DNA of 58,734 nucleotides, from contig NZ_JSZE01000094.1 of assembly GCF_000802365.1 (NCBI RefSeq), forward strand, positions 1 to 58,734, written 5' to 3'. The notes below the pieces were generated by a model that was not told the origin of the DNA, made no database searches, and was given only the letters and a program-made list of their open reading frames with translations. The translations under genes were made by a program, and so were the position numbers. Within the stretch, counting starts at the first letter, position 1. The number at the start of each line of letters is the position of its first letter. Below, piece after piece: positions 33,963-42,065 of the stretch. The DNA is from Xanthomonas cannabis pv. cannabis. Lineage in GTDB: Bacteria > Pseudomonadota > Gammaproteobacteria > Xanthomonadales > Xanthomonadaceae.

Positions 33963-34862
33963 ATGCACCACGACGTACTCATCATTGGCGGCAGCTATGC
34001 GGGGCTGTCGGCCGCACTGCAGCTGGCACGCGCGCGGCGCACCGTTTTGCTGGTGGACAGCGGCCAGCGGCGCAATCGGTTCGCCACAACCTCTCACGGC
34101 TTTCTGGGCCGCGATGGCGCATCGCCTGCGCAGATTGCCGATGAAGCCCGCACGCAGGTGCTGGCCTATCCAAGCGTGCAGTGGGCCGGTGGCGAGGTGG
34201 TGCAGCTGCGCGGCCAGGCCGATGCATTCGAGGCCACGCTTGCCGACGGCAGCGTCCACGTCGCGCGTCGGCTGATTCTGGCAATGGGCATGGTCGACCG
34301 CCTGCCTGCGCTTGCAGGCCTGGCCGAGCGTTGGGGCAGGCAGGTGTTTGTCTGCCCGTACTGCCATGGTTACGAGCTGCAGCAAGGCCGCATCGGTGTG
34401 GTGGCCACATCGGCGTTTGCCGTGCACCAGGCCAGCATGCTGCCGGATTGGGGCGCCACCCGCTTGTTCTTGAACGACACCTTGGTGCTGGACGAGGCGC
34501 AACACGCGCAACTTCAGGCACGCGGCGTTGCGCTGGTGACGGGTGCGGTTGCAGGGCTGCAAGGCGAGGGCGACGCGCTGGCCGTGGTGCTGCACGACGG
34601 CCAGGCATTTGCGCTGGACGGCGTGTTCATCACCCCACAGACTCAGATCAGCCCGTTGGTGGCAGCGCTAGGATGCGGCACAAGCGAGGGACCATTGGGC
34701 CACTACCTCGCAGTCGACGCATTACAGGCCACCACGGTGCCGGGCGTGTTTGCCTGTGGCGATATCGCAAGCCCCGCGGCATCGGTGGCGTTTGCGGTTG
34801 CCAGCGGCGCCATGGCCGGTGCCGCAACCCATCGCACCTTGATGTTCGGCCTGGGACACTGA
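33963..34862 (+). CDS. Thioredoxin-reductase-like flavoprotein (CxxC dithiol oxidoreductase)
   Basis: 299 residues from ATG 33963, with GGAGCG upstream. The FAD site is DVLIIGGSYAGLSAALQLARARRTVLLVDSG. The redox pair is CPYCHGYE at residues 131-138. The second nucleotide site reads GRIGVVATSAFAVHQASML, which lacks the GGGDSA motif by which classical thioredoxin reductase binds NADPH. The FAD C-terminal block VPGVFACGDIA is present. The protein may therefore be an oxygen-using dithiol oxidase of the GliT type or use another donor. It lies downstream of the Rrf2 gene and probably forms a redox-response pair with it. Confidence 0.85.
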   Translation: MHHDVLIIGGSYAGLSAALQLARARRTVLLVDSGQRRNRFATTSHGFLGRDGASPAQIADEARTQVLAYPSVQWAGGEVVQLRGQADAFEATLADGSVHVARRLILAMGMVDRLPALAGLAERWGRQVFVCPYCHGYELQQGRIGVVATSAFAVHQASMLPDWGATRLFLNDTLVLDEAQHAQLQARGVALVTGAVAGLQGEGDALAVVLHDGQAFALDGVFITPQTQISPLVAALGCGTSEGPLGHYLAVDALQATTVPGVFACGDIASPAASVAFAVASGAMAGAATHRTLMFGLGH

Positions 34863-34913
34863 TGGCAGCGTTGTGCATCGGTCGCCTGCGCAGGCGACCG
34901 ATTGCTGCACTGC

Positions 34914-35459
34914 CTACTGCCGGGCTTCCCGCAGTGGAATCTTGTGCGCGGTGGAATAGGCGCGCTGGGCGGTATTCAAGGCTTGCATGTCAGTGTTGAG
35001 TCGGGTGGAGACGGTCTCCAGGTCCTGCGCCAGCGGCGCCAGCTCGGTGTTTGTGTAGCCATTGGGCAGCGCGGCAACGCGTTCCAGTGCCGCCATCATT
35101 GCATCGGCGCTGCGGAGATAGGCCGTCAGCTTGCTGTCCAGGTCCTTGGCGTCGTCCGGCACGCCCGAGGCCATGGCGGTGTTGGCCTGCGCGTTGGCGG
35201 CCAGGGCCTTGCGCCGGCTACCCAGTTCGGTCTTGTAGCCTTGCAGCGGCTTGAGCGCCACGGCATCGGAGATCAGGCTCTGCCCACGGTCACCGGCAAC
35301 CCACGGATCGATGATGCTCACCGCGCCATTCCACACCGAGATGTTGTGCAGCAGGTAGTCGCTCGACGAAAGTCTGGAAGCGCCGCCGGTGGCGCTGCCA
35401 CTGCGGGACGCCAGCAGCAGGCTGAGAGAGACAAGCAGAAAGGTAGCGAACGTTTTCAA
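34914..35459 (-). CDS. Exported hypothetical protein, helical
   Basis: About 181 residues from a TTG start at 35459 with AAGGA eight bases before it; this start yields a clean signal peptide KTFATFLLVSLSLLLASRSG. The mature protein has YLLHNISVWNGAVSIIDPWVAGD, then SLISDAVALKPLQGYKTELGSRR and a series of helices ending in a coiled coil. No cysteines and no family known to me. It would be periplasmic and could be a helical-bundle protein. It is convergent with the flavoprotein gene. Confidence 0.65.
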   Translation of the reverse strand: MKTFATFLLVSLSLLLASRSGSATGGASRLSSSDYLLHNISVWNGAVSIIDPWVAGDRGQSLISDAVALKPLQGYKTELGSRRKALAANAQANTAMASGVPDDAKDLDSKLTAYLRSADAMMAALERVAALPNGYTNTELAPLAQDLETVSTRLNTDMQALNTAQRAYSTAHKIPLREARQ

Positions 35460-35837
35460 CGAGAGATCCTTGGTGCGACGCTGTTGCCATGACATGGCAC
35501 ATCAGCAGGAACTCAAGGAAGCGTCCGGGCAATCGCCGTTGCGCGGTTGCAGGCCATCTTCCTTGAGGCGAAAGCAGCGTGGAGCGATCCATGCACCCGA
35601 CCGGGTGTGCTGCCCGGCCAGTATAGCGGCGACCTGCGCACACCTTGCAGCGACAGGCCTGTGGCGGTGTGTTGCATCGTGGTCTGCGCGTCTGCGTTCT
35701 GGACGCCGGCAGACGTGCAGAGCGTTGCCGCCAACCTCGCCAGGCGTCAAATGAAGCGGGATTCGCGCATGCAACGTCCGTGTCGAGGACGGTGCAGTAT
35801 CGAAAATCCTCCTGCGCCGCCGCGGGCGAAGGTGCGG
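35460..35837. other. Intergenic stretch of 378 bp
   Basis: It lies upstream of the exported protein and downstream of the methyltransferase, both on the minus strand. Small overlapping frames occur without recognisable features; I see nothing specific in it. Confidence 0.4.
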
Positions 35838-36704
35838 CTAGCGCCGGGCCGGCAACGTCGCGAGTACGCCATCCAGCGCCAACTGCGCACTGAACCCGGC
35901 CTTGGTCAGGCGCTTGCTCACTTCATTGGGCACATCGCGCCCGCTGGTGAGCTTGTTGGGCGCGCCGGTGTAGTGGAACAGCCGCCCGCCACGGCGCAGC
36001 ACGCGCGCCAGCTGGTCGTAGAACACCTGCGAATACAGCTCGCCGGCAATGCCGAAGCGCGGCGGGTCGTGCAGGATGGCATCGACCGAATCGTCGGCCA
36101 GCGTGGCGATCTGCTGTGCGACATCGGCATGCACCAGCTGCAGCCGCCCGCCGGCAGCGGCAGCCTCCGGGTCCGGCGACCATGGGTTGAGCGTGCGCAG
36201 CCACAGCACGTCGGCGTTCTTTTCGAACGAGCGCACCTGCGCAACGCCGTCTTCCAGCGCGCAGGCTGCGAAGTAGCCCAGGCCGCCACAGGTGTCCAGC
36301 ACGCTCTTGCCGCGCGGGTTCACCAACGCCACCTTGCGGCGCGCATCCTCGAATGGTGAGAGTTGTGCCGACGGCAGCATCTTGATGCCGTCGATCTCGA
36401 AGGTGGGCGCGCCCCATTGGGTAGGCACCAGCTTGATCAGCGCGCTGCCGAAGCGCGAGATCGGCGCGAAATCGTCGCCGTCCCAGAAATAGAGCGTGCG
36501 GTCCTTGAGCTTGCCCGGATACGGGTAGCCCCGGCCGCGCCATTGCCAGGTCTGCGCATCCAGCTGCGCGGTCCCGGTGCTGCGGCCCAGATCCAGCGAC
36601 CCCGTCCACGCGACGCGGCCGGCGCCACGCGCGGCCAGCAAGGCCTGGGCATCGGAAAGGGCGAGCAAGGGTCCGGAATAGTGGGGCACGGCTGGCAGGA
36701 ACAT
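35838..36704 (-). CDS. Class I SAM-dependent methyltransferase
   Basis: 288 residues from ATG 36704. An N-terminal part (about residues 1-130) has TWQWRGRGYPYPGKLKDRTLYFWDGDDFAPISRF. The Rossmann methyltransferase has motif I SVLDTCGGLGYFAACALEDG, acidic loop SFEKNADVLW, and ILHDPPRFGIAGELYSQVFYDQLARVLRRGGRLFHYTG as motifs IV-VI. DPPR resembles the DPPY/NPPY loop of enzymes that methylate nitrogen in nucleobases or proteins. The substrate is not evident. The gene is divergent from the EamA transporter. Confidence 0.82.
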   Translation of the reverse strand: MFLPAVPHYSGPLLALSDAQALLAARGAGRVAWTGSLDLGRSTGTAQLDAQTWQWRGRGYPYPGKLKDRTLYFWDGDDFAPISRFGSALIKLVPTQWGAPTFEIDGIKMLPSAQLSPFEDARRKVALVNPRGKSVLDTCGGLGYFAACALEDGVAQVRSFEKNADVLWLRTLNPWSPDPEAAAAGGRLQLVHADVAQQIATLADDSVDAILHDPPRFGIAGELYSQVFYDQLARVLRRGGRLFHYTGAPNKLTSGRDVPNEVSKRLTKAGFSAQLALDGVLATLPARR

Positions 36705-37051
36705 GGAGGGCGGGCGCTGCGCGAGGCGGCGCAGAGGGCTGGCATCGTAACCGACCTGATGCTTCCGGGCATCGGCCCGGCAAATTGGCGAGGACGGCCA
36801 GCGTGAGAGAGACCACCACCTGCAGCCCGCCGGATCGCTGCGGTGCTGGCACGTGCCGGCCCGGGAGTGCACCGCTGCTGCGCAGTACGCTGCACGACTG
36901 CTGCCAATGCGTGTCCGGCCGCGCCCGGCCGAACGCGCAGCGAGCGCTGCGTGGTGCTTGCCGCGGTTCCGCTGACACATCCCGCACCGCATACTGCGGG
37001 CCGTCCGTATCGATACCCGCATCGATCGGCGTCAACCGTGGAGTATCGGCA
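36705..37051. promoter_or_regulatory. Divergent intergenic region between the methyltransferase and EamA genes
   Basis: 347 bp. It must hold promoters for both divergent genes. No palindromic operator or clear promoter boxes could be placed. Confidence 0.35.
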
Positions 37052-37927
37052 ATGCTGAAGGGTGTGTTGTTGGGGTTCGCCTGTTACGCGGCCTATTCGA
37101 TCAGCGATGCGTTCGTGAAGCTGCTCGAAGGCACCTTGCCGGTCTACGAGGTGTTGTTTCTCGGTGCCCTGCTGATGCTGCTGGCAGTGCCTTTCCTGAA
37201 GAAGCCCGACGACCAGCTGCGCGAGCTGGTGATGGCAAAACAGCCTGCACTGTGGCTGCTACGCGCCTTCACCGGGGCCATCGGCAACCTCACTTCGGTG
37301 ATCGCCTTCACCACCTTGCCGATGGCCGAAGCCTTTGCGTTGATCTTCCTGATGCCGATCTTCGTCACCGTGCTGTCGGTGATCTTCCTCAAGGAACAGG
37401 TGCATTGGCGGCGGTGGTCGGCGGTGATCGTCGGCTTCATCGGCGTGCTGATCGTGCTGCGGCCGGGCTTTCGCCATCTCACCCATGGGCATGTGGCAGC
37501 GATCGTGTGCGGCCTGGTCGGCGCCATCTCGGTGATCACCTTGCGCATGGCCGGACATAGCGAAAAGCGCCTGACCTTGTATGGCGCCGGCGTGATCGGC
37601 CCATTGGTGATGGGCGGGATCATGATGTTGCCGAGCTTTGTGTGGCCCACGTTGTACCAGTGGGGGCTGCTGGCCGGTTACGGCCTGCTGGCCGGGCTGG
37701 CCGCCATCTGCATGATGTACGCCACGCGGCTGGCACCGGTCAGCGTGGTTGCGCCTACGCAATACAGCCAGATGCTATGGGCGATCGCCTTCGGCTACCT
37801 GCTGTTTCACGATCATCTGGACTGGCCGATGGGCGTGGGTATCGCGCTGATCCTGGGCGCCGGCCTGTTCACCCTGGTGCGCGAGGAGCAGGTGTCCAGG
37901 TGGTGGCGGCGGACCAAGATCGTTTGA
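37052..37927 (+). CDS. EamA/DMT-family transporter
   Basis: 291 residues from ATG 37052, with GGAG upstream. Ten hydrophobic segments can be counted in two homologous halves, starting MLKGVLLGFACYAAYSISDA and including TSVIAFTTLPMAEAFALIFLMPIFVTVLSVIFLKEQVHWRRW, the EamA repeat signature (LP.a.A......P......l.l.E....). The second half has ARYAP-like ATRLAPVSVVAPTQYSQMLWA. It would be an inner-membrane exporter or importer of small metabolites; the substrate is unknown. Confidence 0.9.
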   Translation: MLKGVLLGFACYAAYSISDAFVKLLEGTLPVYEVLFLGALLMLLAVPFLKKPDDQLRELVMAKQPALWLLRAFTGAIGNLTSVIAFTTLPMAEAFALIFLMPIFVTVLSVIFLKEQVHWRRWSAVIVGFIGVLIVLRPGFRHLTHGHVAAIVCGLVGAISVITLRMAGHSEKRLTLYGAGVIGPLVMGGIMMLPSFVWPTLYQWGLLAGYGLLAGLAAICMMYATRLAPVSVVAPTQYSQMLWAIAFGYLLFHDHLDWPMGVGIALILGAGLFTLVREEQVSRWWRRTKIV

Positions 37928-37931
37928 GGGC

Positions 37932-38042
37932 GGGGATTGGGATTGGGGATTCGGGATTCGTAAGAGCACTGCCAAAGGCGTCGGATCCACTGCTGTTCCG
38001 ATTCCCGATTCCCTATTCCCTATTCCCTATTCCCTATTCCCG
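37932..38042. repeat. Heptamer tandem repeat with inverted partner (ATTCCCT type)
   Basis: Six head-to-tail heptamers fill 38001-38042: ATTCCCG, four ATTCCCT, ATTCCCG. The complementary strand type (GGGATTGGG, GGGGATTCGGGATTCG) occurs at about 37934-37960, so the two can fold back on each other. It lies between convergent genes and even supplies the last codons and stop of the minus-strand gene. Repeats of this kind are scattered between genes in Xanthomonas and may help end transcription. Confidence 0.8.
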
Positions 38043-38801
38043 CCAGGCGGCAACGATGCGCCCATACTCGCCGCTGGCCTTGCTCAGATGCAGCCACTGA
38101 TCGACATAGGCCTTCCAGGTTTGGTCGTCGCGCGGTAGCAGGAAGGCCTTTTCGCTGTATTGCAGCGGCTGTTTGGGGGCGATGGCGCACAGGCCCGGCA
38201 GCCGGGCCTGCTGGTACAGCGCTTCGGAGGCATCGGTGATCATCACGTCGGCGCGCCGATGCAGCAGTTCGTGGAAGATGGTGGTGTTGTCGGCAAACAG
38301 GCGCAGTTGCGCGCGTGGCAGGTCGCGCCGCGCAAAGGCTTCATTGGTGCCACCGGGCGGCTCGATCACGCGGACCTCGGGGCGATTGAGTTGCTCGATG
38401 GTGCGGTATCGCTTGCGGTCTGCACACCGCACGAGCGGGATCTTGCCGTCCACGTCCAGCACTGCGCTGAAGCTTGCCTGGCGCTGCCGTTGCAAGGTCA
38501 CCGAAATCCCGCCCACCGCGATATCGCAGCGATCGGCCAGCAGGTCGGGCAGGAGTGCCGGCTAGCTGGTCTGCACGAATTGCACGCGCACCTGCAGGCT
38601 GTCGGCCAGCGACTGCACCAGCGCAATATCGCTGCCCTCGAAGCGGCCATCGGCGCGCAGCAGCGAGTACGGCCGATAGTCGCCGGTGGTGCAGACGCGC
38701 AGCACACCGGCCTGCAGTACCGCATCCAGGCGGGACGTGGGCGTGGCCGCCTGCGTGCTGCCGATGGTCATCAGCACGGCGAGAAGGACGCAGTGGTGCA
38801 T
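38034..38801 (-). pseudogene. pheC: Periplasmic cyclohexadienyl dehydratase-like gene interrupted by an in-frame amber codon
   Basis: The frame from ATG 38801 (GAGG upstream) gives signal peptide CVLLAVLMTIGSTQAA, then LDAVLQAGVLRVCTTGDYRPYSLL and QVRVQFVQTS. A TAG at 38562-38564 stops it, after which the same frame continues PALLPDLLADRCDIAVGGISVT, PPGGTNEAFARRDLP and YSEKAFLLPRDD to a stop at 38034. PheC-family proteins have TSW at the stop position, so a single G-to-A change of TGG is the likely lesion. The intact enzyme converts prephenate or arogenate to phenylpyruvate or phenylalanine and uses the solute-binding-protein fold. All other parts of the frame look intact, so the mutation is recent or is a sequencing error. 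Confidence 0.85.
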
Positions 38802-39080
38802 GGCGTTGCCTCGGAGGTGAGTGCCCATGATAGCGGTGGCACGACCGGTGAGGCCGGTGTGCTGCGGAGCTTTGGTCGCCGTCCGCTGTGCAGCGGTGAC
38901 CTGCAGCACCGGCAGTCATCGTCGATGAAAGGGGGAATGCGCTGCGGCTTGCGTGGTGCAGGAACACTGCGCTGTGCGGGACGCGTCAACAAGGCGTCAC
39001 GAACGTCACCAGCCGGCTCACAGCCCGGTAGCACCGTGCGGCCTAGCGTTGTCGCTACCGTCAACCGTAAGGAGTCAGAC

Positions 39081-39296
39081 ATGCATCTCAATCTACGCAC
39101 CGCGCGGCCGATGACCTCGTTCGCGGCAGGTCTGTCGGTCCACGGCACACCGGATCCGGATACCAACGAGGAGCAGACTCCTCTGGAAGAGCAGCCGCCG
39201 CAGAAAGGCGGCCTGCGCGATGAAGTTGGCGACCTTGAACAGGATGACGACCAGGCGCTGCCGGGACGTGTGGGGGGTGGGTTGGCTGGTGGTTGA
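39081..39296 (+). CDS. Small acidic hypothetical protein
   Basis: 71 residues from ATG 39081, preceded by a strong AAGGAG. MHLNLRTARPMTSFAAGLSV is followed by an acidic, Pro/Gln-rich section (DPDTNEEQTPLEEQ, DEVGDLEQDDD) and a Gly-rich end. Likely disordered. No family recognised. The good ribosome site and clear reading frame support a real gene. Confidence 0.55.
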   Translation: MHLNLRTARPMTSFAAGLSVHGTPDPDTNEEQTPLEEQPPQKGGLRDEVGDLEQDDDQALPGRVGGGLAGG

Positions 39297-39748
39297 TGGA
39301 TTGGTGGTGCTTGAGTAGTGCGCGCGGTGTGGATGTATGGCATGCGTTGAATGTGCGGTTTCAGCTCTAGTGCATTGCATTGCTTTGGAGCGCGCATGCT
39401 TTGAATGAATGCTATGAGATGTGCCAGCGTGATCGAGGCTGCGTAATGTGCGTGACCAATTTGGCCGCCGTACCCTCACCCCAACCCTTCTCCCGGTGGG
39501 AGAAGGGCTTTTGCATTGCGGTCTGCACAGTGTTGGCGATGGTTGGCCGGAGTGCCATTCGCTAGATGCGCCGAGGCTGGATTGCGCTAGCTAACGCTGG
39601 CGTGCACTCACTGCATCAGTGGCTTGCACTCTCTGCGTCGCGCCCGCCTGCATCACGCGGCCATGCAGAAGTTGCTTGACCGTGTAGATCACCGCTGTGC
39701 CGTGGTTTCTGCACGAACAACGAGACACATCGATCGGTACGCAAGTTG
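39297..39748. repeat. Intergenic stretch with a Xanthomonas-type palindromic unit (39485-39507)
   Basis: CCCTTCTCCC (39485-39494) and GGGAGAAGGG (39498-39507) make a perfect ten-base stem with a three-base loop, followed by CTTTTGC. The flanking CCCTCACCCCAA is part of the same dispersed unit that recurs between genes in xanthomonads. It could end transcription on the plus strand. The rest of the stretch shows no gene. Confidence 0.65.
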
Positions 39749-41521
39749 CTACGGAAACTGCACCTGGCCCGGCTGGAAATACGCCGGATGGCTGCCGTCT
39801 TCATAGAGCGCGGGAATGGTATCGAGGATGGCCTTGCCGCGGATGTCGGTGATGCGGATGGAGAGGGGTTGATTGCCGAGCTGTTCGCCGAGGAAATGGT
39901 TGTAGTCCATCTTCTGCAGGCTCTTCCATGTGCTGCCTTGTTTGACCTCGAACTTGACCACCGGATAGGCGTGGTTGCGCACCTGGATCGCGGCCCACCA
40001 GCGTGAGCTGCCTTCCTTGATGCGGTACTGCACGTTGCCGCTCACCGGTGCGCGCACCACCTTCCAGCTGATCGGGATGCGCCCGTCCACCATGTTGCCG
40101 ATCGCAGCGAACGCGTTGTGCGACAGATCCAGCCCGCCGGAGGCGCCTTCCGGATAGAGATCGGTCACATAGACGGTGGTCTTGCCCTTGGGGCCGGTCA
40201 CTTCCAGGTAGGCGCCGGCCAGCGCAGCCTTGACGCCACCGAAGTTCAGCTGCGTCGGGTTGAGCGCGGTGATGAAGGCGGTGCTCGGGATCGGGTCCAG
40301 CAGCAGCGCGCCGCCGGAGTAGCCGGAGCCGGTGTACGTGGCCGTGCCGGTGAAGGTGCCGTTCCAGGCGGTTGCCTTGCTTGCCTCCTTCGTGCCCGCC
40401 GCCTTTGCCGAGGCAGCCGACCCCGCTCCAGGGCCGATGCCCCACGCCTGATGCAGCACCTGCAGTTTGTCCGCACGCGGGCTGCCGTCCGGCCCGAGCA
40501 GGCCACCGTTGTTGGCATTGCCCACCTCCCAGCGACCGAGAAATGCGCTGCGCATGCCACTGCCCGAGAGATAGCTGCTCAGGGCGGTCTGCCATGCCGC
40601 ATCGCGCGGATCGCCATCGCCCAGGCCGCCGCCGATGCTGACCGGGATCACCGCGTGGTCCACTGCAAACGTGCCGAAATCGCGTTGCCAGGTGGCGGGC
40701 AGCAGTTGCGCAAAGTTGGGTGCTGCAAACGCCTCGGCCGCATCACGATCGGGCCCGGCCAGCTTCGGCATCAGTACCAGCTGCCGCGCCGGAATACGCA
40801 AGGGCACGCAGGCCAGCGGTTGCAGATTGCTGCCTGCGGCCTTGCGTGCGGTGTCGCTGCACACGGTGTTGCTGCCGACGCCTTCCACACCCACCACCCA
40901 GCGCGGCGCCTGCGCAAGCACCGCTGTGGCGGCGCGCGAGGCTACGCGGTTCCAGTCCGACGCTGCGGCGCTTCCCGCCCAGGTCGCGTTGCGATAACCG
41001 CTGCTGCCAAGATCCACGCCCATCACGCCGGTGTGGTTGCCGTAGCGGCGTGCGAGGGTGACCAGATCGCGTGTCCACGCCTGTGGATGGCTGCCCAGTT
41101 GCGGCGCCTCCTCGTCGCAGCCGCCATCGGCCAAGGCAAACAGCACCTGCATCCCGCGTTCGCTGCTGGCACGCACCACTGCATCGAGCAGTTGCAGGGA
41201 ATTGAGCGCGTGCAATGCCCGGTCGCCGGCGACTGCCGCAGCGGGCACCGGCCTGCCGTGCAGCGCCGCGGCGCAAACGGGCAGGCGCACGGCGTTGATG
41301 TCCGACGCCTGCATCTGGTCCAGCAGCTGCGCCAGTGTGCGGCTGTGCAAGCCGTTCGCCACCAGCGTGTTGCGATCGAATCCCGGCCAGGTCACGCCGC
41401 GGAGCTGCAACACCCGCCCCTGCACATCGACAAGCTGCCCGCGCGAGTCGACCTGCATGGCCAGCGGTGTGACCGGGGCGAGCAGCGCGAGGGCGAGCAG
41501 TAAGTGGACGCGTGAGTGCAT
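39749..41521 (-). CDS. GH5-like domain fused to expansin (two-domain cell-wall protein) with degenerate GH5 active site
   Basis: 590 residues, ATG 41521 with AGGAG upstream, signal peptide HLLLALALLAPVTPLAM. Residues about 25-350 follow a GH5 fold: VQGRVLQLRGVTWPGFD, VRLPVCAAAL, LFALADGGCD, WNRVASRAATAVLAQAPRWVVGVEGVG. Where GH5 cellulases have a LxNEP catalytic Glu this one reads VDLGSSGYRNATW; where they have GEFG it reads SIGGGLGD. Both catalytic Glu are lost. Residues about 385-590 are an expansin: NGTFTGTATYTGSGYSGGA, VTDLYPEGASGGLDLSHNAF with the essential Asp, and a CBM63-type aromatic domain (SRWWAAIQVRNHAYPVVKFEV). The protein would be secreted and loosen plant cell walls without hydrolysis. 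Confidence 0.85.
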   Translation of the reverse strand: MHSRVHLLLALALLAPVTPLAMQVDSRGQLVDVQGRVLQLRGVTWPGFDRNTLVANGLHSRTLAQLLDQMQASDINAVRLPVCAAALHGRPVPAAAVAGDRALHALNSLQLLDAVVRASSERGMQVLFALADGGCDEEAPQLGSHPQAWTRDLVTLARRYGNHTGVMGVDLGSSGYRNATWAGSAAASDWNRVASRAATAVLAQAPRWVVGVEGVGSNTVCSDTARKAAGSNLQPLACVPLRIPARQLVLMPKLAGPDRDAAEAFAAPNFAQLLPATWQRDFGTFAVDHAVIPVSIGGGLGDGDPRDAAWQTALSSYLSGSGMRSAFLGRWEVGNANNGGLLGPDGSPRADKLQVLHQAWGIGPGAGSAASAKAAGTKEASKATAWNGTFTGTATYTGSGYSGGALLLDPIPSTAFITALNPTQLNFGGVKAALAGAYLEVTGPKGKTTVYVTDLYPEGASGGLDLSHNAFAAIGNMVDGRIPISWKVVRAPVSGNVQYRIKEGSSRWWAAIQVRNHAYPVVKFEVKQGSTWKSLQKMDYNHFLGEQLGNQPLSIRITDIRGKAILDTIPALYEDGSHPAYFQPGQVQFP

Positions 41522-42065
41522 GTAAGTCTCCTGGGTGGTGGCTGCGCAGGAAACCAGCTAGTGCCCGCGCGGTCCGTGCGCCCAGTCAAGGAAGCGGGCG
41601 CGAGTGCGCCTGCCACACGAAGCGGACCGCCGCACTGGAATGGGGATCGCTGTTTGTGCGAGATGCCGCACCGTCATCGTCGTGACGGGCACAGTGGGCG
41701 CCGCCTGGAGTGATGCCGCAGTGTGTCGGTCGCCGCGCAGGCCATCACGGGGATCTGTCGACGGGACCGACACGGCGATGCGCTGGTCGCGATCGCTTCG
41801 ACGTGTGAGTCGCCGAGGTGGATGCCGGCCTTGGCACACAGCCACCTGACAGCGCTGGACGTGGAGCGGTGTCGATCGGCTGAGCCGCTGCATGCAGTCC
41901 ATGCCGGCATGCGAGCGGGTCGCGCTGCGCACCATCATGGGGCGTGACGCCAGGCGTGGGTGGGGCCGGTTCGTTTTCGATGCAGGCAACTCCAGTCAAA
42001 CCGCTGGTGCCAGCCGGCGCGATCTCGTATTTTTGACGGCTTGTTCACTTGCCGGTGCCGTGCCC
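41522..42065. other. Intergenic region of 544 bp between divergent expansin and permease genes
   Basis: It must carry two promoters. The permease frame extends upstream to 41892 but without a better start. No repeats or clear operator were found. Confidence 0.35.

Noticed and set aside
37052..37927. Exporter for the lasso peptides
   Set aside because: An EamA transporter more than 20 kb from the cluster, transcribed independently; clusters of this type lack a dedicated exporter.
38001..38042. CRISPR-like array
   Set aside because: Units are only seven bases with no spacers, so it is a simple tandem repeat.
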